From Polyangiaceae bacterium (GTDB taxonomy: Bacteria; Myxococcota_A; Polyangia; Polyangiales; Polyangiaceae): 64,000 nucleotides of DNA. Of the stretch, positions 44,649 to 52,994 are shown one piece after another. The notes beneath the pieces were generated by a model that saw only the letters and a list, made by a program, of their open reading frames with translations, did no database searches and had not been told where the DNA came from. Numbering within the stretch: the first letter of the stretch is position 1; each line of letters starts with the position of its first letter. The DNA lies in assembly GCA_016712345.1 (NCBI GenBank), contig JADJRH010000001.1, positions 682,001 to 746,000 on the forward strand. The letters are read 5' to 3'. Position numbers and translations under genes: made by a program.

Positions 44649-45301
44649 CCGATTCGGTCAACCATGTCTTCCCATTCAGCTTCGGAAGACCATTCACGTT
44701 CAACGCCGTCGCAGCGCGTTCCAAACGCCTGACAAGTGGAGCAGCGCCCACCTCTGAAAATGTCGGTCAACTTGGCCGGTTCATACCGTTCAAGAAGTCG
44801 AAACACCTGACCGGCAGCAAGGTCGGGTGTTTCACTTTCATCCCACAGCTCCGGCAGCTCCTTGATATTGGCGCGCTTAAAACGAGCCAGGCTCTCAGGA
44901 ATGAGAACGTCGTTTTCAGCGTCGATGTGTTGTATCAGCGCCCGCACGTATTGCCCCCCCAACCTCTTGGCTTTGGCCGCCTCCACAACCGCGTCTTTGG
45001 GTGGCAGCAACAGAGCGCGCAGTTCGTTGAGCTGCGCCGCCATGCCTGCGTGATCGTCGGAGAGGACGCGAATGGGTCCACGTTCGGCGGGAGCATCGGT
45101 TTCACGAACGAGCGCTTGGAACAAGATATCTTCTTCGCGTTTGTGGTGCCTAAGCACGTACGTTTGAAAGAAACGAACGAACGCATCGGCATCCGCGGGA
45201 GGGACAGTACCTCTCTCGCATTCCGCAATCAGCGTGGCGAACGAGAGAGCCACACGCTCAATGAGCGCATGCTCTTCTCGCAGAGTGTGGAGGAGTTTCA
45301 T
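44645..45301 (-). CDS. Hemerythrin-like HHE domain protein
   Basis: The 218-residue protein has two helical hairpins with the iron-ligand pattern of HHE proteins: LREEHALIERV, LRHHKREEDILF, SDDHAGM and IQHIDAENDVLIPES. Such domains bind oxygen, nitric oxide or iron. The C-terminal part adds CSTCQAFGTRCDG, a possible extra metal or disulfide site. The start at 45301 (MKLLHTLREEHA) with AGGA upstream is preferred over 45337. It converges on the radical SAM gene, with the two TAG stops overlapping. The following 175 bp show no clear feature. Confidence 0.88.
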   Translation of the reverse strand: MKLLHTLREEHALIERVALSFATLIAECERGTVPPADADAFVRFFQTYVLRHHKREEDILFQALVRETDAPAERGPIRVLSDDHAGMAAQLNELRALLLPPKDAVVEAAKAKRLGGQYVRALIQHIDAENDVLIPESLARFKRANIKELPELWDESETPDLAAGQVFRLLERYEPAKLTDIFRGGRCSTCQAFGTRCDGVEREWSSEAEWEDMVDRIG

Positions 45302-45476
45302 GCGTCCTATTTTGCGCCTGCGCGCGATTTCAAGCACGCATAGAGTGAAAGTAAAAAAAGAAATTTCTGGGTGAAGCCCTGTTTATGAAAACCAATGTCG
45401 GTTCTCTCAATTGAGATTCAGAAAAAACTTTCCGACTGGTTCGGCGGCTTTGGTGGCTTATGCGGGGGCCGAAACG

Positions 45477-46493
45477 CTATCGACCCGAGGTTAACTTGGT
45501 GACCTCTACCCGGAGCGCACCCTGATTGTCATGACAACCGTCTTCCCAGTCGTTTGGTCCCAGCTCCAGAAGGCCGTTGGCGGCAACTGTCAGAAGGGCC
45601 TGAGAGCCTATAAATTGGCGCGTTTCTACCACAGGCGGCGGAACACCTCCGTCCGGGCATGATGCCATAAGCAACGTGAGACCCATCATCGGCGCCTGAT
45701 TTTCACCGCCCGAACATACGTGGGATCCGGATCCAAAACACTTGTTTGCTGTTTGACCTTCAGACCCAACCTTGGCGGTATTCGGGTCATTCGTCCAAGT
45801 TCCACCCAACACCGATACACGCAGGTAGGTTCCCGCTCGAATTCTACCCAGTGGGGTGCGCGCATTCTGCGCCGAAACATCGATTTTGAGTTTGGATAAA
45901 GCCGGCGCCGTTTTGTTTTCCGCAACTTCAACTTCTACCTTGATGGCACCTGAATTATTTGCCATTCCATCATCCCAATCGTTGGGAGCGAGAAACACAA
46001 ATGCGTCGGTGGGCAGGGCAAATTCTACCCCCGTGGGAATATAAAATCGATGGGTAGGTTGGCACTGAGCCGGTTGCTGATCGGGCGTTTGAAACAACAT
46101 TAGGCCCATGCCCGGGGCCACACCTTCACCGGCCGCGCACGCGTGAGGTGGAGTGGCTCTGCAATTTTCAGCGAGGCCGTCGGCGCCTACCATTTCCGAG
46201 CCGGCCCTGTATGTCCACTTCCCATCGATCACGCTGATGCGGAGCTGCTGTCCTCTTTTGAATCTACCCACGGATGTTCTGGGCGAACGCGCATCGACGC
46301 GCAGCTCAAACCGTTCATTCAGGTCGCCTTCGGCAACGGTGAGCGCGCCGTCTGTGTACCGCTGTTCAACCGGGGAGGCCGCCGTGTATCGTTCAATTGG
46401 GTACGGGGGCGCCCCACAACCCAACAACGCCGTGACACTGAGCAACGCAAAAGCGGGGGTGGATAGAACCAAACGTTGGACCACGATCGCCAT
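45477..46493 (-). CDS. Lipoprotein with two tandem LecA (PA-IL)-like domains
   Basis: The 338-residue protein starts at 46493 (MAIVVQRLVLSTPAFALLSV) with lipobox LLGC. Two homologous domains of about 120 residues follow, each with a VGRFKRGQQLRISVIDGKW or LGRIRAGTYLRVSVLGGTW opening, a Cys-x-Cys-like middle (CRATPPHACAAGEG; CFGSGSHVCSGGEN), a GMGLMLF or MMGLTLL strand and an end of the form APNDWDDGMANNSGAIKVEV or GPNDWEDGCHDNQGALRVEV. This matches the layout of Pseudomonas LecA, whose Asp and two Asn in the last loop bind calcium and galactose. Those positions are Asp/Asn-Asn in domain 1 and Asp/Asp-Asn in domain 2. A surface carbohydrate-binding role is inferred. Confidence 0.75.
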   Translation of the reverse strand: MAIVVQRLVLSTPAFALLSVTALLGCGAPPYPIERYTAASPVEQRYTDGALTVAEGDLNERFELRVDARSPRTSVGRFKRGQQLRISVIDGKWTYRAGSEMVGADGLAENCRATPPHACAAGEGVAPGMGLMLFQTPDQQPAQCQPTHRFYIPTGVEFALPTDAFVFLAPNDWDDGMANNSGAIKVEVEVAENKTAPALSKLKIDVSAQNARTPLGRIRAGTYLRVSVLGGTWTNDPNTAKVGSEGQTANKCFGSGSHVCSGGENQAPMMGLTLLMASCPDGGVPPPVVETRQFIGSQALLTVAANGLLELGPNDWEDGCHDNQGALRVEVTKLTSGR

Positions 46494-46522
46494 GTTACGC
46501 GAACGCGCACAAATGTGACAGC

Positions 46523-47161
46523 TTACATGCGGGGAAGCAAAGCGAGGCAAAATCCAATCACAATTCCAAACCCCAACCAACCCACACTCCGCAGGCGAAA
46601 GCCGCCGGGGTCCACATTGGGCAGGGGAAAGCCAACGTGATGAATCTTACCGTTTTCCACATCCACCAAAAGCACCCCATCGACCCCGTAGGCAATTCGA
46701 TATTCGAGCAACTGCCTTCGTGTCGTGGCCGTATCGAGTCGAGGTGCCACCTTCCCCGTTTTCACTTCGGCAACGAATTTTCGCCGATCGCGTCGCACAA
46801 GAAAGTCGGCGCGCAGCTCCACATCCACATCGGAGTTGTCCACTTTCAACTGGTAGACGAGTACAGTTTGGCGCGCCTCAATGTGGTAGCCTTGTCGGGT
46901 GAGAAGCTTCTCGGCGCGTTCTTCGCCGGCTCTTCCCTGCTCGCGGGCGCGTCCAAGTCGATAGCCTATAGCCCACTTTCGAAACGCCAATCGCGCGGTC
47001 TGAACGGCGGCGATCACGAATAGCAAAACCGCTGCGTAAAGGGCCGCATCGTGGGGGAGCGATTTCACCGGGTGGTGCGAGAAATGATAGGGCGGGAGCA
47101 CGTGGGCCAACTTTTTGGTTTTTTTGGGGGTCGACTCCGCGAATTTCGGCCCGTTTGACAC
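46523..47161 (-). CDS. Membrane-anchored PD-(D/E)XK nuclease-fold protein
   Basis: The 212-residue protein has a hydrophobic segment (DAALYAAVLLFVIAAVQTA), then a cytosolic-looking domain and a C-terminal hydrophobic segment (GWLGFGIVIGFCLALLP). The domain has a GRAGEERAEKLLTRQGY helix, RADFLVRR with Asp, FVAEVKTG (the E-x-K half of the motif) and a QLLEYRIAYGVDGVLLVDVE strand. This arrangement is that of restriction-endonuclease-like (PD-(D/E)XK) folds. Substrate and cleavage are unproven. It begins with no clear ribosome binding site and is divergent from the Hsp70 gene (86 bp between starts). The LecA-like lipoprotein follows by 29 bp. Confidence 0.72.
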   Translation of the reverse strand: MSNGPKFAESTPKKTKKLAHVLPPYHFSHHPVKSLPHDAALYAAVLLFVIAAVQTARLAFRKWAIGYRLGRAREQGRAGEERAEKLLTRQGYHIEARQTVLVYQLKVDNSDVDVELRADFLVRRDRRKFVAEVKTGKVAPRLDTATTRRQLLEYRIAYGVDGVLLVDVENGKIHHVGFPLPNVDPGGFRLRSVGWLGFGIVIGFCLALLPRM

Positions 47162-47247
47162 TTGACCGGCGAAGCTCGGATCGGGTTGAATTGCACGCGT
47201 CGCGCTTCACCGCCGATGACGGCAGGCAAAGAAGGGTTGATTGTTGG

Positions 47248-48990
47248 ATGGCACGCATCGTTGGGATAGACCTCGGAACCACCAATTCGCTCGTGGCTTT
47301 TATGGATGGTGACCGCCCCAGGATCATTCCGTCGCGCACCGGCGCGCGAATGACACCTTCGGTGGTTGGGCTCGATCATACCGATCGCGTGCTCGTTGGA
47401 TCGGCTGCGCGGTCGCAGCTCGCCACTTCACCCGGTAAAACAGTGGCAGAAGTGAAAAGGCTGATGGGAAGCGCCGAACGGGTGGCGCTTGGTGAACGTC
47501 TGTATACGCCCACTGAAATTTCGGCGTTGGTGCTGAAAGCCCTCAAAGATGACGCCGAGCGCTTTTTCGGTGAAACCGTTGATGAAGCGGTGGTAACCGT
47601 TCCGGCCTATTTTACCGATGCCCAGAGACAGGCCACCAAAGACGCCGGACACCTCGCCGGGTTGCAGGTCGATCGAATTCTGAATGAGCCTACCGCCGCG
47701 GCGCTCGCGTACGGGCTTGACCACCTCGACAAAGAACAAACCGTCGTTGTGTACGATCTCGGGGGAGGTACATTCGATGTGTCGGTTCTGGAGATGTTTG
47801 ACGGTGTATTAGAAGTCAAGGCGTCGGCGGGTAACAACAAACTCGGCGGGGGAGATTTTGACCGCGCGCTCGCTGAACACATTGCAAAAGAAATCGCGCG
47901 CCGACACGGCATTGATGTGCGTTCCGATCCTCGGGCATTTGCCAGGGTTCTACTCGCCGCTGAAGAAGCAAAACGGCAACTTTCGGCGACCGACGCGGTT
48001 CCCATTTCGCTGCCTGGAATTGGCGGGAGCAGCGGTCTACCCATTTCGTATGAAGGGGAGATCTCGCGCGCCGGTTTTGAAGCGCTTGTCGGTGACATGA
48101 TTCGATCTACCCTTGAACCTGTAAAAGCCGCATTGACCGACGCAAGGCTTTCACCCCGTCAGGTGTCTGAAATTGTGTTGGTGGGCGGTTCGTCGCGCGT
48201 GCCGTTGGTCCATCGGGCAGTCGCAGAATTTTTTGGGAAAGAACCGCTCCGCGGGGTTGACCCGGATGAAGCGGTGGCTCTGGGAGCCGCGGTCCAGGCG
48301 GGCCTTAAAGTGGGATCCATTTCTACCCAAACCGGCATCATGATCACCGACGTATGCCCATTCACCCTCGGCGTGGAGGTGGCGGAGAGAGCCGGTCAAC
48401 AGTTGGTAACCGGGATATTTTCGCCCGTTATCCCACGCAACTCCACCGTTCCTATTTCGCGAACAGATATCTACTCCACAACGGGCGATGGTCAACGAGA
48501 GGTGGAGGTGAGGGTCTTTCAGGGTGACGCGCGGTATGTGCGAAACAACGTATTTTTAGGTCAGTATAGGGTGGAAGGCATTCCGGCAGGGCCCAAAGGT
48601 TCGCAGCGTGTTTCCATCACCTTTTCGTACGACATCAATGGCATTTTGCAGGTTACAACCAAGGTATTGTCCACCGGTAAAGAAACCTCGCTTCGAATTG
48701 ATAAAACACCGGAGCGGATGACCGTTGAAGAGCGCGCGACGGCAGCTGCACGTATCGATCGCGAGTGGAAAATGGGCGCCCCGGTGGAGCCTGCAAAGGT
48801 ACACAATCCGGGAGTTGAAAATGATCTGCTGACAATTGCCAAAAAACGGTTGGCAGAACTGCCGTCTCACAAAACGGGTGAACTTTCTGCGGTGGTAGGC
48901 ACATTCGAAGAGGCATTAAAAACGGGCGACAAAGCGGCTGCGGCCAGACATGAAGCGCGGCTCACAGACCTCCTGTTTGAATTGGAGTAG
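47248..48990 (+). CDS. Hsp70 (DnaK-family) chaperone, short form
   Basis: The 580-residue Hsp70 starts MARIVGIDLGTTNSLVAFMD at 47248; the frame is open to 47155 but without likeness. The ATPase domain has NEPTAAALAYGLD, VVVYDLGGGTFDVSVLEM, KLGGGDFDRAL and EIVLVGGSSRVPLV. The substrate domain has the GVEV, PRNSTVPISRTDIYSTTGDG and VFQGDARYVRNN segments. The protein ends about 60 residues shorter than DnaK, so the lid is reduced and lacks the EEVD-like or disordered tail. No grpE or standard dnaJ is next to it. It leads an operon with the TPR-Lon gene (45 bp) and the J-like gene, suggesting a dedicated machine rather than the housekeeping system. Confidence 0.93.
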   Translation: MARIVGIDLGTTNSLVAFMDGDRPRIIPSRTGARMTPSVVGLDHTDRVLVGSAARSQLATSPGKTVAEVKRLMGSAERVALGERLYTPTEISALVLKALKDDAERFFGETVDEAVVTVPAYFTDAQRQATKDAGHLAGLQVDRILNEPTAAALAYGLDHLDKEQTVVVYDLGGGTFDVSVLEMFDGVLEVKASAGNNKLGGGDFDRALAEHIAKEIARRHGIDVRSDPRAFARVLLAAEEAKRQLSATDAVPISLPGIGGSSGLPISYEGEISRAGFEALVGDMIRSTLEPVKAALTDARLSPRQVSEIVLVGGSSRVPLVHRAVAEFFGKEPLRGVDPDEAVALGAAVQAGLKVGSISTQTGIMITDVCPFTLGVEVAERAGQQLVTGIFSPVIPRNSTVPISRTDIYSTTGDGQREVEVRVFQGDARYVRNNVFLGQYRVEGIPAGPKGSQRVSITFSYDINGILQVTTKVLSTGKETSLRIDKTPERMTVEERATAAARIDREWKMGAPVEPAKVHNPGVENDLLTIAKKRLAELPSHKTGELSAVVGTFEEALKTGDKAAAARHEARLTDLLFELE

Positions 48991-49035
48991 CCGTGGCGTC
49001 TGCGAGTAGAATGCCCATCGGCGCGGGAGGTTTGG

Positions 49036-50643
49036 GTGCTGAGTGAGAAGAAAAAGCGCGTGGTTCTGCATCCCGATGATGCCCAAGCACGGGTTGACTT
49101 GGGTGAAGCTCTTTTCTTAGAAAAAGACTACGCGGGTGCTGAGAAACAACTTCAACGTGCACTGGCTCTCGACCCGGATCATCCCAACGTCAGGCGCCTG
49201 CTTGCCGCGGTATACAAGGCGGACGAGCGGCCCGTGCCCGCTGAAAACATTCTGACCGAAGCTGTGAAACGCAAACCCGACGACATCTCGGCTCGGGAAG
49301 ATTTGGCGTCACTTCTGGTTGAACTTAACCGGTACGATCAAGCGATTTTACACCTTGAAGAAGCGCTGAAGGTAGAGCCTTCTCATGTTGAGCGCAGGGC
49401 GAAAATAATTGACCTGTGCATCACCCACGGCATTGAAAAAAGAGCCCTTCGCCATTTGCAAGAGGCGCTCAAAATGGCGCCCGACAACCCAGAATTTCTA
49501 AAGCGTGAGTTGGACGTGCGGCTGATGGGTGGTCACTTGGCCGGCATTCTGAGAACGCCCCTGGCCGCGGGAAAGGGTGCCCTCCACGCTCGTATCAAAC
49601 GTGCGCTTGAAACGCCTCCCCTCGTGAATGCAACTCAACAGCCGGCTCTAAAGCAGGTGGTAGTTTTTCTGCGCGAAGGGGATGTACACCAGGCAAAAAA
49701 GGCGCTGCTTTTGTCTCCCGCAGAAGCGAAATCGCTGCCCCTTTTTGATATGCTCCGCGGTGAAACCGCGCTCCTCGCGGGCGACGTTGCAACGGCGGAG
49801 AGCGCATTTTCCAAGGCCCGCGACAAAGACCCAACCCTGATGTTGCCATGGGCCAGACTCGGCGAATTAAAGCTGTGGCAGGGTCACCCGGCCGAAGCGC
49901 TTGTTTTCTTGGAAAACGCGGCAAAAGGGTCAACCCCCAATGGGGAGGTTTTAGAAATGTGGGGAGACGCGCTCTACTCAACAGGGAAAAAGCGTGAAGC
50001 GCTTGAAAAGTACCGTCAAGCTATGGCCATTGCACCTGAAGTTATGCTCGGCGCCAAAATCGGCGATGTCGAACGGGGTGATCGCGAACAGGCAGGTGCT
50101 CCAGCGGTGGGTAGAATTGTTGGAATGGGATGGCATCCAACAGGTGGCGTCGTCATGCCAATTCAAGCGGAAATTGTTCCCGGAAAAGGTGAACTCCACC
50201 TGACGGGTCAAATGGTGGGTACGGCGCGTGAATCGGCGCGTTTGGTGCACACTCTACTAAAAAATCGGGCCGCTTTTTATAGAATTGAAAAAACAGTCAC
50301 GTCGCACGATCTTCATTTGCACTACGCGAGCCAAGGCGACAAAACAGGGCTGTCGGCGGGTCTTGCCTTTGCGATCGCGGCGCTTTCGGCATACCTCCAA
50401 AAGCCTCTTCCCGTTGCATTGGCCGCCACGGGAGCAATCACGCTGGATGGAGCGGTTGTTGACGTTGCGGGGCTCGGAGAAAAATTGTTGGCGGCGTACC
50501 TATTTGACGTAAAGACAGTGATTGCGCCGCGCAAAAACCTCTTTGCGATACGCGATCTACCCAGTGATATTCAGGACAAGTTACGTGTACACTTTGTGGA
50601 CTCACTTGGTGAGGCGGTGAGCGTTGTGTGGGAGACAGCATGA
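49036..50643 (+). CDS. TPR protein fused to a Lon-type (S16) peptidase domain, no AAA+ module
   Basis: The 535-residue protein has TPR units over residues 1 to about 350 (ARVDLGEALFLEKDYAGAEK, LPWARLGELKLWQGHPAEAL, WGDALYSTGKKREALEKYRQ). From about 365 there is a Lon proteolytic domain: GELHLTGQMVGTARESARLV, DKTGLSAGLAFAIAALSAYL with catalytic Ser440, and VVDVAGLGEKLLAAYLFDVK with catalytic Lys483. The Ser-Lys gap of 43 residues equals that of E. coli Lon (S679/K722). The AAA+ ATPase that normally feeds substrate is missing. The GTG at 49036 has GGGAGG upstream. It lies between the Hsp70 and J-like genes and overlaps the latter by 4 bp. I infer that TPRs or the chaperone present substrates to the peptidase. 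Confidence 0.87.
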   Translation: MLSEKKKRVVLHPDDAQARVDLGEALFLEKDYAGAEKQLQRALALDPDHPNVRRLLAAVYKADERPVPAENILTEAVKRKPDDISAREDLASLLVELNRYDQAILHLEEALKVEPSHVERRAKIIDLCITHGIEKRALRHLQEALKMAPDNPEFLKRELDVRLMGGHLAGILRTPLAAGKGALHARIKRALETPPLVNATQQPALKQVVVFLREGDVHQAKKALLLSPAEAKSLPLFDMLRGETALLAGDVATAESAFSKARDKDPTLMLPWARLGELKLWQGHPAEALVFLENAAKGSTPNGEVLEMWGDALYSTGKKREALEKYRQAMAIAPEVMLGAKIGDVERGDREQAGAPAVGRIVGMGWHPTGGVVMPIQAEIVPGKGELHLTGQMVGTARESARLVHTLLKNRAAFYRIEKTVTSHDLHLHYASQGDKTGLSAGLAFAIAALSAYLQKPLPVALAATGAITLDGAVVDVAGLGEKLLAAYLFDVKTVIAPRKNLFAIRDLPSDIQDKLRVHFVDSLGEAVSVVWETA

Positions 50644-52994
50644 GCGAAAACGCACCTTCCAACCACTACGCAACGCTTGGGGTAGAACGCACAGCCGATG
50701 CGCGAGCCATTAAAAAAGCCTATTTTGCGCTGATTCGACAATACTCACCTGAAACCCACCCAGATGAGTTTAAAAAAATTCGCGCCGCCTACGAGGTTTT
50801 ATCAGACCCCGCGGCGCGTGACAGATACGACGAAGAAGCAAAGGGATTTGGCGAATACGAAAACGAGGTTGCACAGGCGCTCACAACCGCCGATGAGTTG
50901 GCCCTCGCCGGACAGGAAGAAGCGGCTCAATCGCTTCTTGTGGATACCATCAACCGGCACCCCGATGTGGTGCTGCTCCGGGAGAAATTGGCGGCTTCAT
51001 ACTCACGCTGCAAACTCCACAACCAGGCCATCTTTGTACTTGACGGATTGCTGCAAAAAGCACCGGACAATGCTCGATATCATGGGCTGCGCGGCCTTGC
51101 ATCTATCGCATTGGGTCAGTGGCCTGAAGCAGAACGTTCCCTGTGGAGAGCGCGCGAGTTGGCGCCCGAAGATGAGGGGATAGAGAGTGCTCTACTCAAT
51201 GTGCTCTCCCGCCAACGAAAGCTCCAGGTAGCCCTCAAAATCCTGGATGAAACCGCGGCGCGCCTCCCTTTATCGAGCCGCGGCGGCTTGGGGGTGGCGC
51301 TGCGTCGCATTCAGATCTTATTTGAATGTGACGAGGATGTGGCTGGAGAAGACGCAATCGCCGAGTTGGTAGAAGCCACTCAACAGCACAACGACCCCGA
51401 CCTCTCGCGTCAAGTCGCGGCTGAATTGGGTGGTCCCGCAGCGGTGTTGTTCAACGCGATGAAGCCGAATGCTGCCAATCGCATTATGGAGTATTGTCGA
51501 AAGCTTTGGCCTGACAGTCGTGTGTATCGCAACTACCCCGCAAAAGCTGAACGGGTCACGCTCGATCTACCCATGGATGCTCAGCGGTGGTTGGCCCGCA
51601 GGGAATGCGACCCTGAAAGTCCTACGTTGAGGTACCCTTTATGGAGCCGGCCGCTGTGGATTCCGGTGGCAATTGTGGGCGCGCTTTTGAGTGCGGTCGC
51701 TCTTTTATACTCCGTGCCATGGATTCCAGGCCGGGTTGGCCCATGGCGACCGTTTGCGTTTTCAATCGGGGGAGCCGTTGTCATAATGGGCATCTCGGTG
51801 ACCATTTGCGCGTTGGCGGCCCATTTCATTCGGGCAATGATATTGGCCAAGCGAACGCTGGTTCAGAATCTGATGACGGTACACCCGCTTTATGTCATCA
51901 GGGCGAGTCCACTGAAAACAGAGTTCTACCCTATACTGCGGCTGCAACGGACGGACGGAGTGCACCATAGCCAAAATGGTACGTATACCCATACCGTCAT
52001 CAATTTGTACTTTGAAACGGAACGTCTCTCGCTGAGCGTTAATAATCCCAATCTGGCGCAGGGCCTTTTGGATCACGTTGTCACGATGAAGGTCCGAGCG
52101 CTTGAACTGTTGGCGGGTGGATATTTGGAGGCGGAACATGAGGTCGACCCGGTACCTCCCTCTCTCCTCGAACCACCCTCCCCCGTTCGTTCAACGGCTC
52201 AAGAACGGCGGCGCCGTTGGGGCACCGTGGCCGCGGTGGCCGTTGCCTTGTGGGGAGGAGCCATGCTGCTCAGTTACCACTACAGCGACGAGCTGGAGTT
52301 TCGCCAAGCGTTTCATCAGAACACTCCGGCGTCTTACGCGGCGTACCTGCAAAATCGCCCAAACGGTCGTTTCGCCGTTGACGCAAAGCGAGAACTTGAC
52401 CGTCAGGTCGCAAATAATCAAAAACGCTTTGAGATAGCCGTCGATCACCGGGCCAAAGGAGCACAGGCCACACTTGCGTTTGGAAACGAGCTGCTCCAAT
52501 CAACTCCCACAAAAATCCCTGTATCGATCGTGTTCAAAAGCGAGGTGACCACGCTCTCGGAAACCTTGTATTCTGACATTGCCGAGTCATTCCCGAGTTC
52601 ATTGGAAAAAACACTTCGTCAGGTGAATTTGCCAAATACCTCTGTCGTGGGCACTTCTGGGGCGCGCGAAACGGGCCCTCGGAGCAGTCCGCAGGTGGAA
52701 CTTGATTGTACGGTTTCCAAGGTAGAAACGGCGGATGTTACAAATCTGAAGGCTGTTTGGACCGTTCGGCTTTGGGGCGGCAAAGGGGAGATTTATACTT
52801 TTACAACAACCACAATCGCACCTTTGCCAGACAAAGGAGGTGTTTTGCCAGACGAGTACAAGTCGTTGTTGGCGACACAATACAGGGAGTTCGCTCACCT
52901 CTTTTATACTGAAATGGGGTTGGCGCCGGCGGTAGAAGTGTGGCTTTCTCAGGTGCAGCGCAGCGCGGGATTGGTGTCGCCCTATGACAAGTAG
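50640..52994 (+). CDS. Atypical J-domain protein with TPRs and membrane segments
   Basis: The 784-residue protein starts at 50640 in an ATGA overlap with the TPR-Lon gene. Residues about 8-65 form a J-like domain (HYATLGVERTADARAIKKAY, FKKIRAAYEVLSDPAARDRY). The canonical HPD position reads SPE (QYSPETHPDEF), with an HPD three residues later, so Hsp70 stimulation may be altered. TPRs follow to about 210. Hydrophobic segments at about 345-410 (PLWIPVAIVGALLSAVALLY, FAFSIGGAVVIMGISVTICA) and about 530-548 (WGTVAAVAVALWGGAMLLSY) make it an integral membrane protein, with a C-terminal domain of about 230 residues beyond the last one. The last region is unrecognised. It overlaps the next gene by 11 bp. 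Confidence 0.83.
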   Translation: MSENAPSNHYATLGVERTADARAIKKAYFALIRQYSPETHPDEFKKIRAAYEVLSDPAARDRYDEEAKGFGEYENEVAQALTTADELALAGQEEAAQSLLVDTINRHPDVVLLREKLAASYSRCKLHNQAIFVLDGLLQKAPDNARYHGLRGLASIALGQWPEAERSLWRARELAPEDEGIESALLNVLSRQRKLQVALKILDETAARLPLSSRGGLGVALRRIQILFECDEDVAGEDAIAELVEATQQHNDPDLSRQVAAELGGPAAVLFNAMKPNAANRIMEYCRKLWPDSRVYRNYPAKAERVTLDLPMDAQRWLARRECDPESPTLRYPLWSRPLWIPVAIVGALLSAVALLYSVPWIPGRVGPWRPFAFSIGGAVVIMGISVTICALAAHFIRAMILAKRTLVQNLMTVHPLYVIRASPLKTEFYPILRLQRTDGVHHSQNGTYTHTVINLYFETERLSLSVNNPNLAQGLLDHVVTMKVRALELLAGGYLEAEHEVDPVPPSLLEPPSPVRSTAQERRRRWGTVAAVAVALWGGAMLLSYHYSDELEFRQAFHQNTPASYAAYLQNRPNGRFAVDAKRELDRQVANNQKRFEIAVDHRAKGAQATLAFGNELLQSTPTKIPVSIVFKSEVTTLSETLYSDIAESFPSSLEKTLRQVNLPNTSVVGTSGARETGPRSSPQVELDCTVSKVETADVTNLKAVWTVRLWGGKGEIYTFTTTTIAPLPDKGGVLPDEYKSLLATQYREFAHLFYTEMGLAPAVEVWLSQVQRSAGLVSPYDK

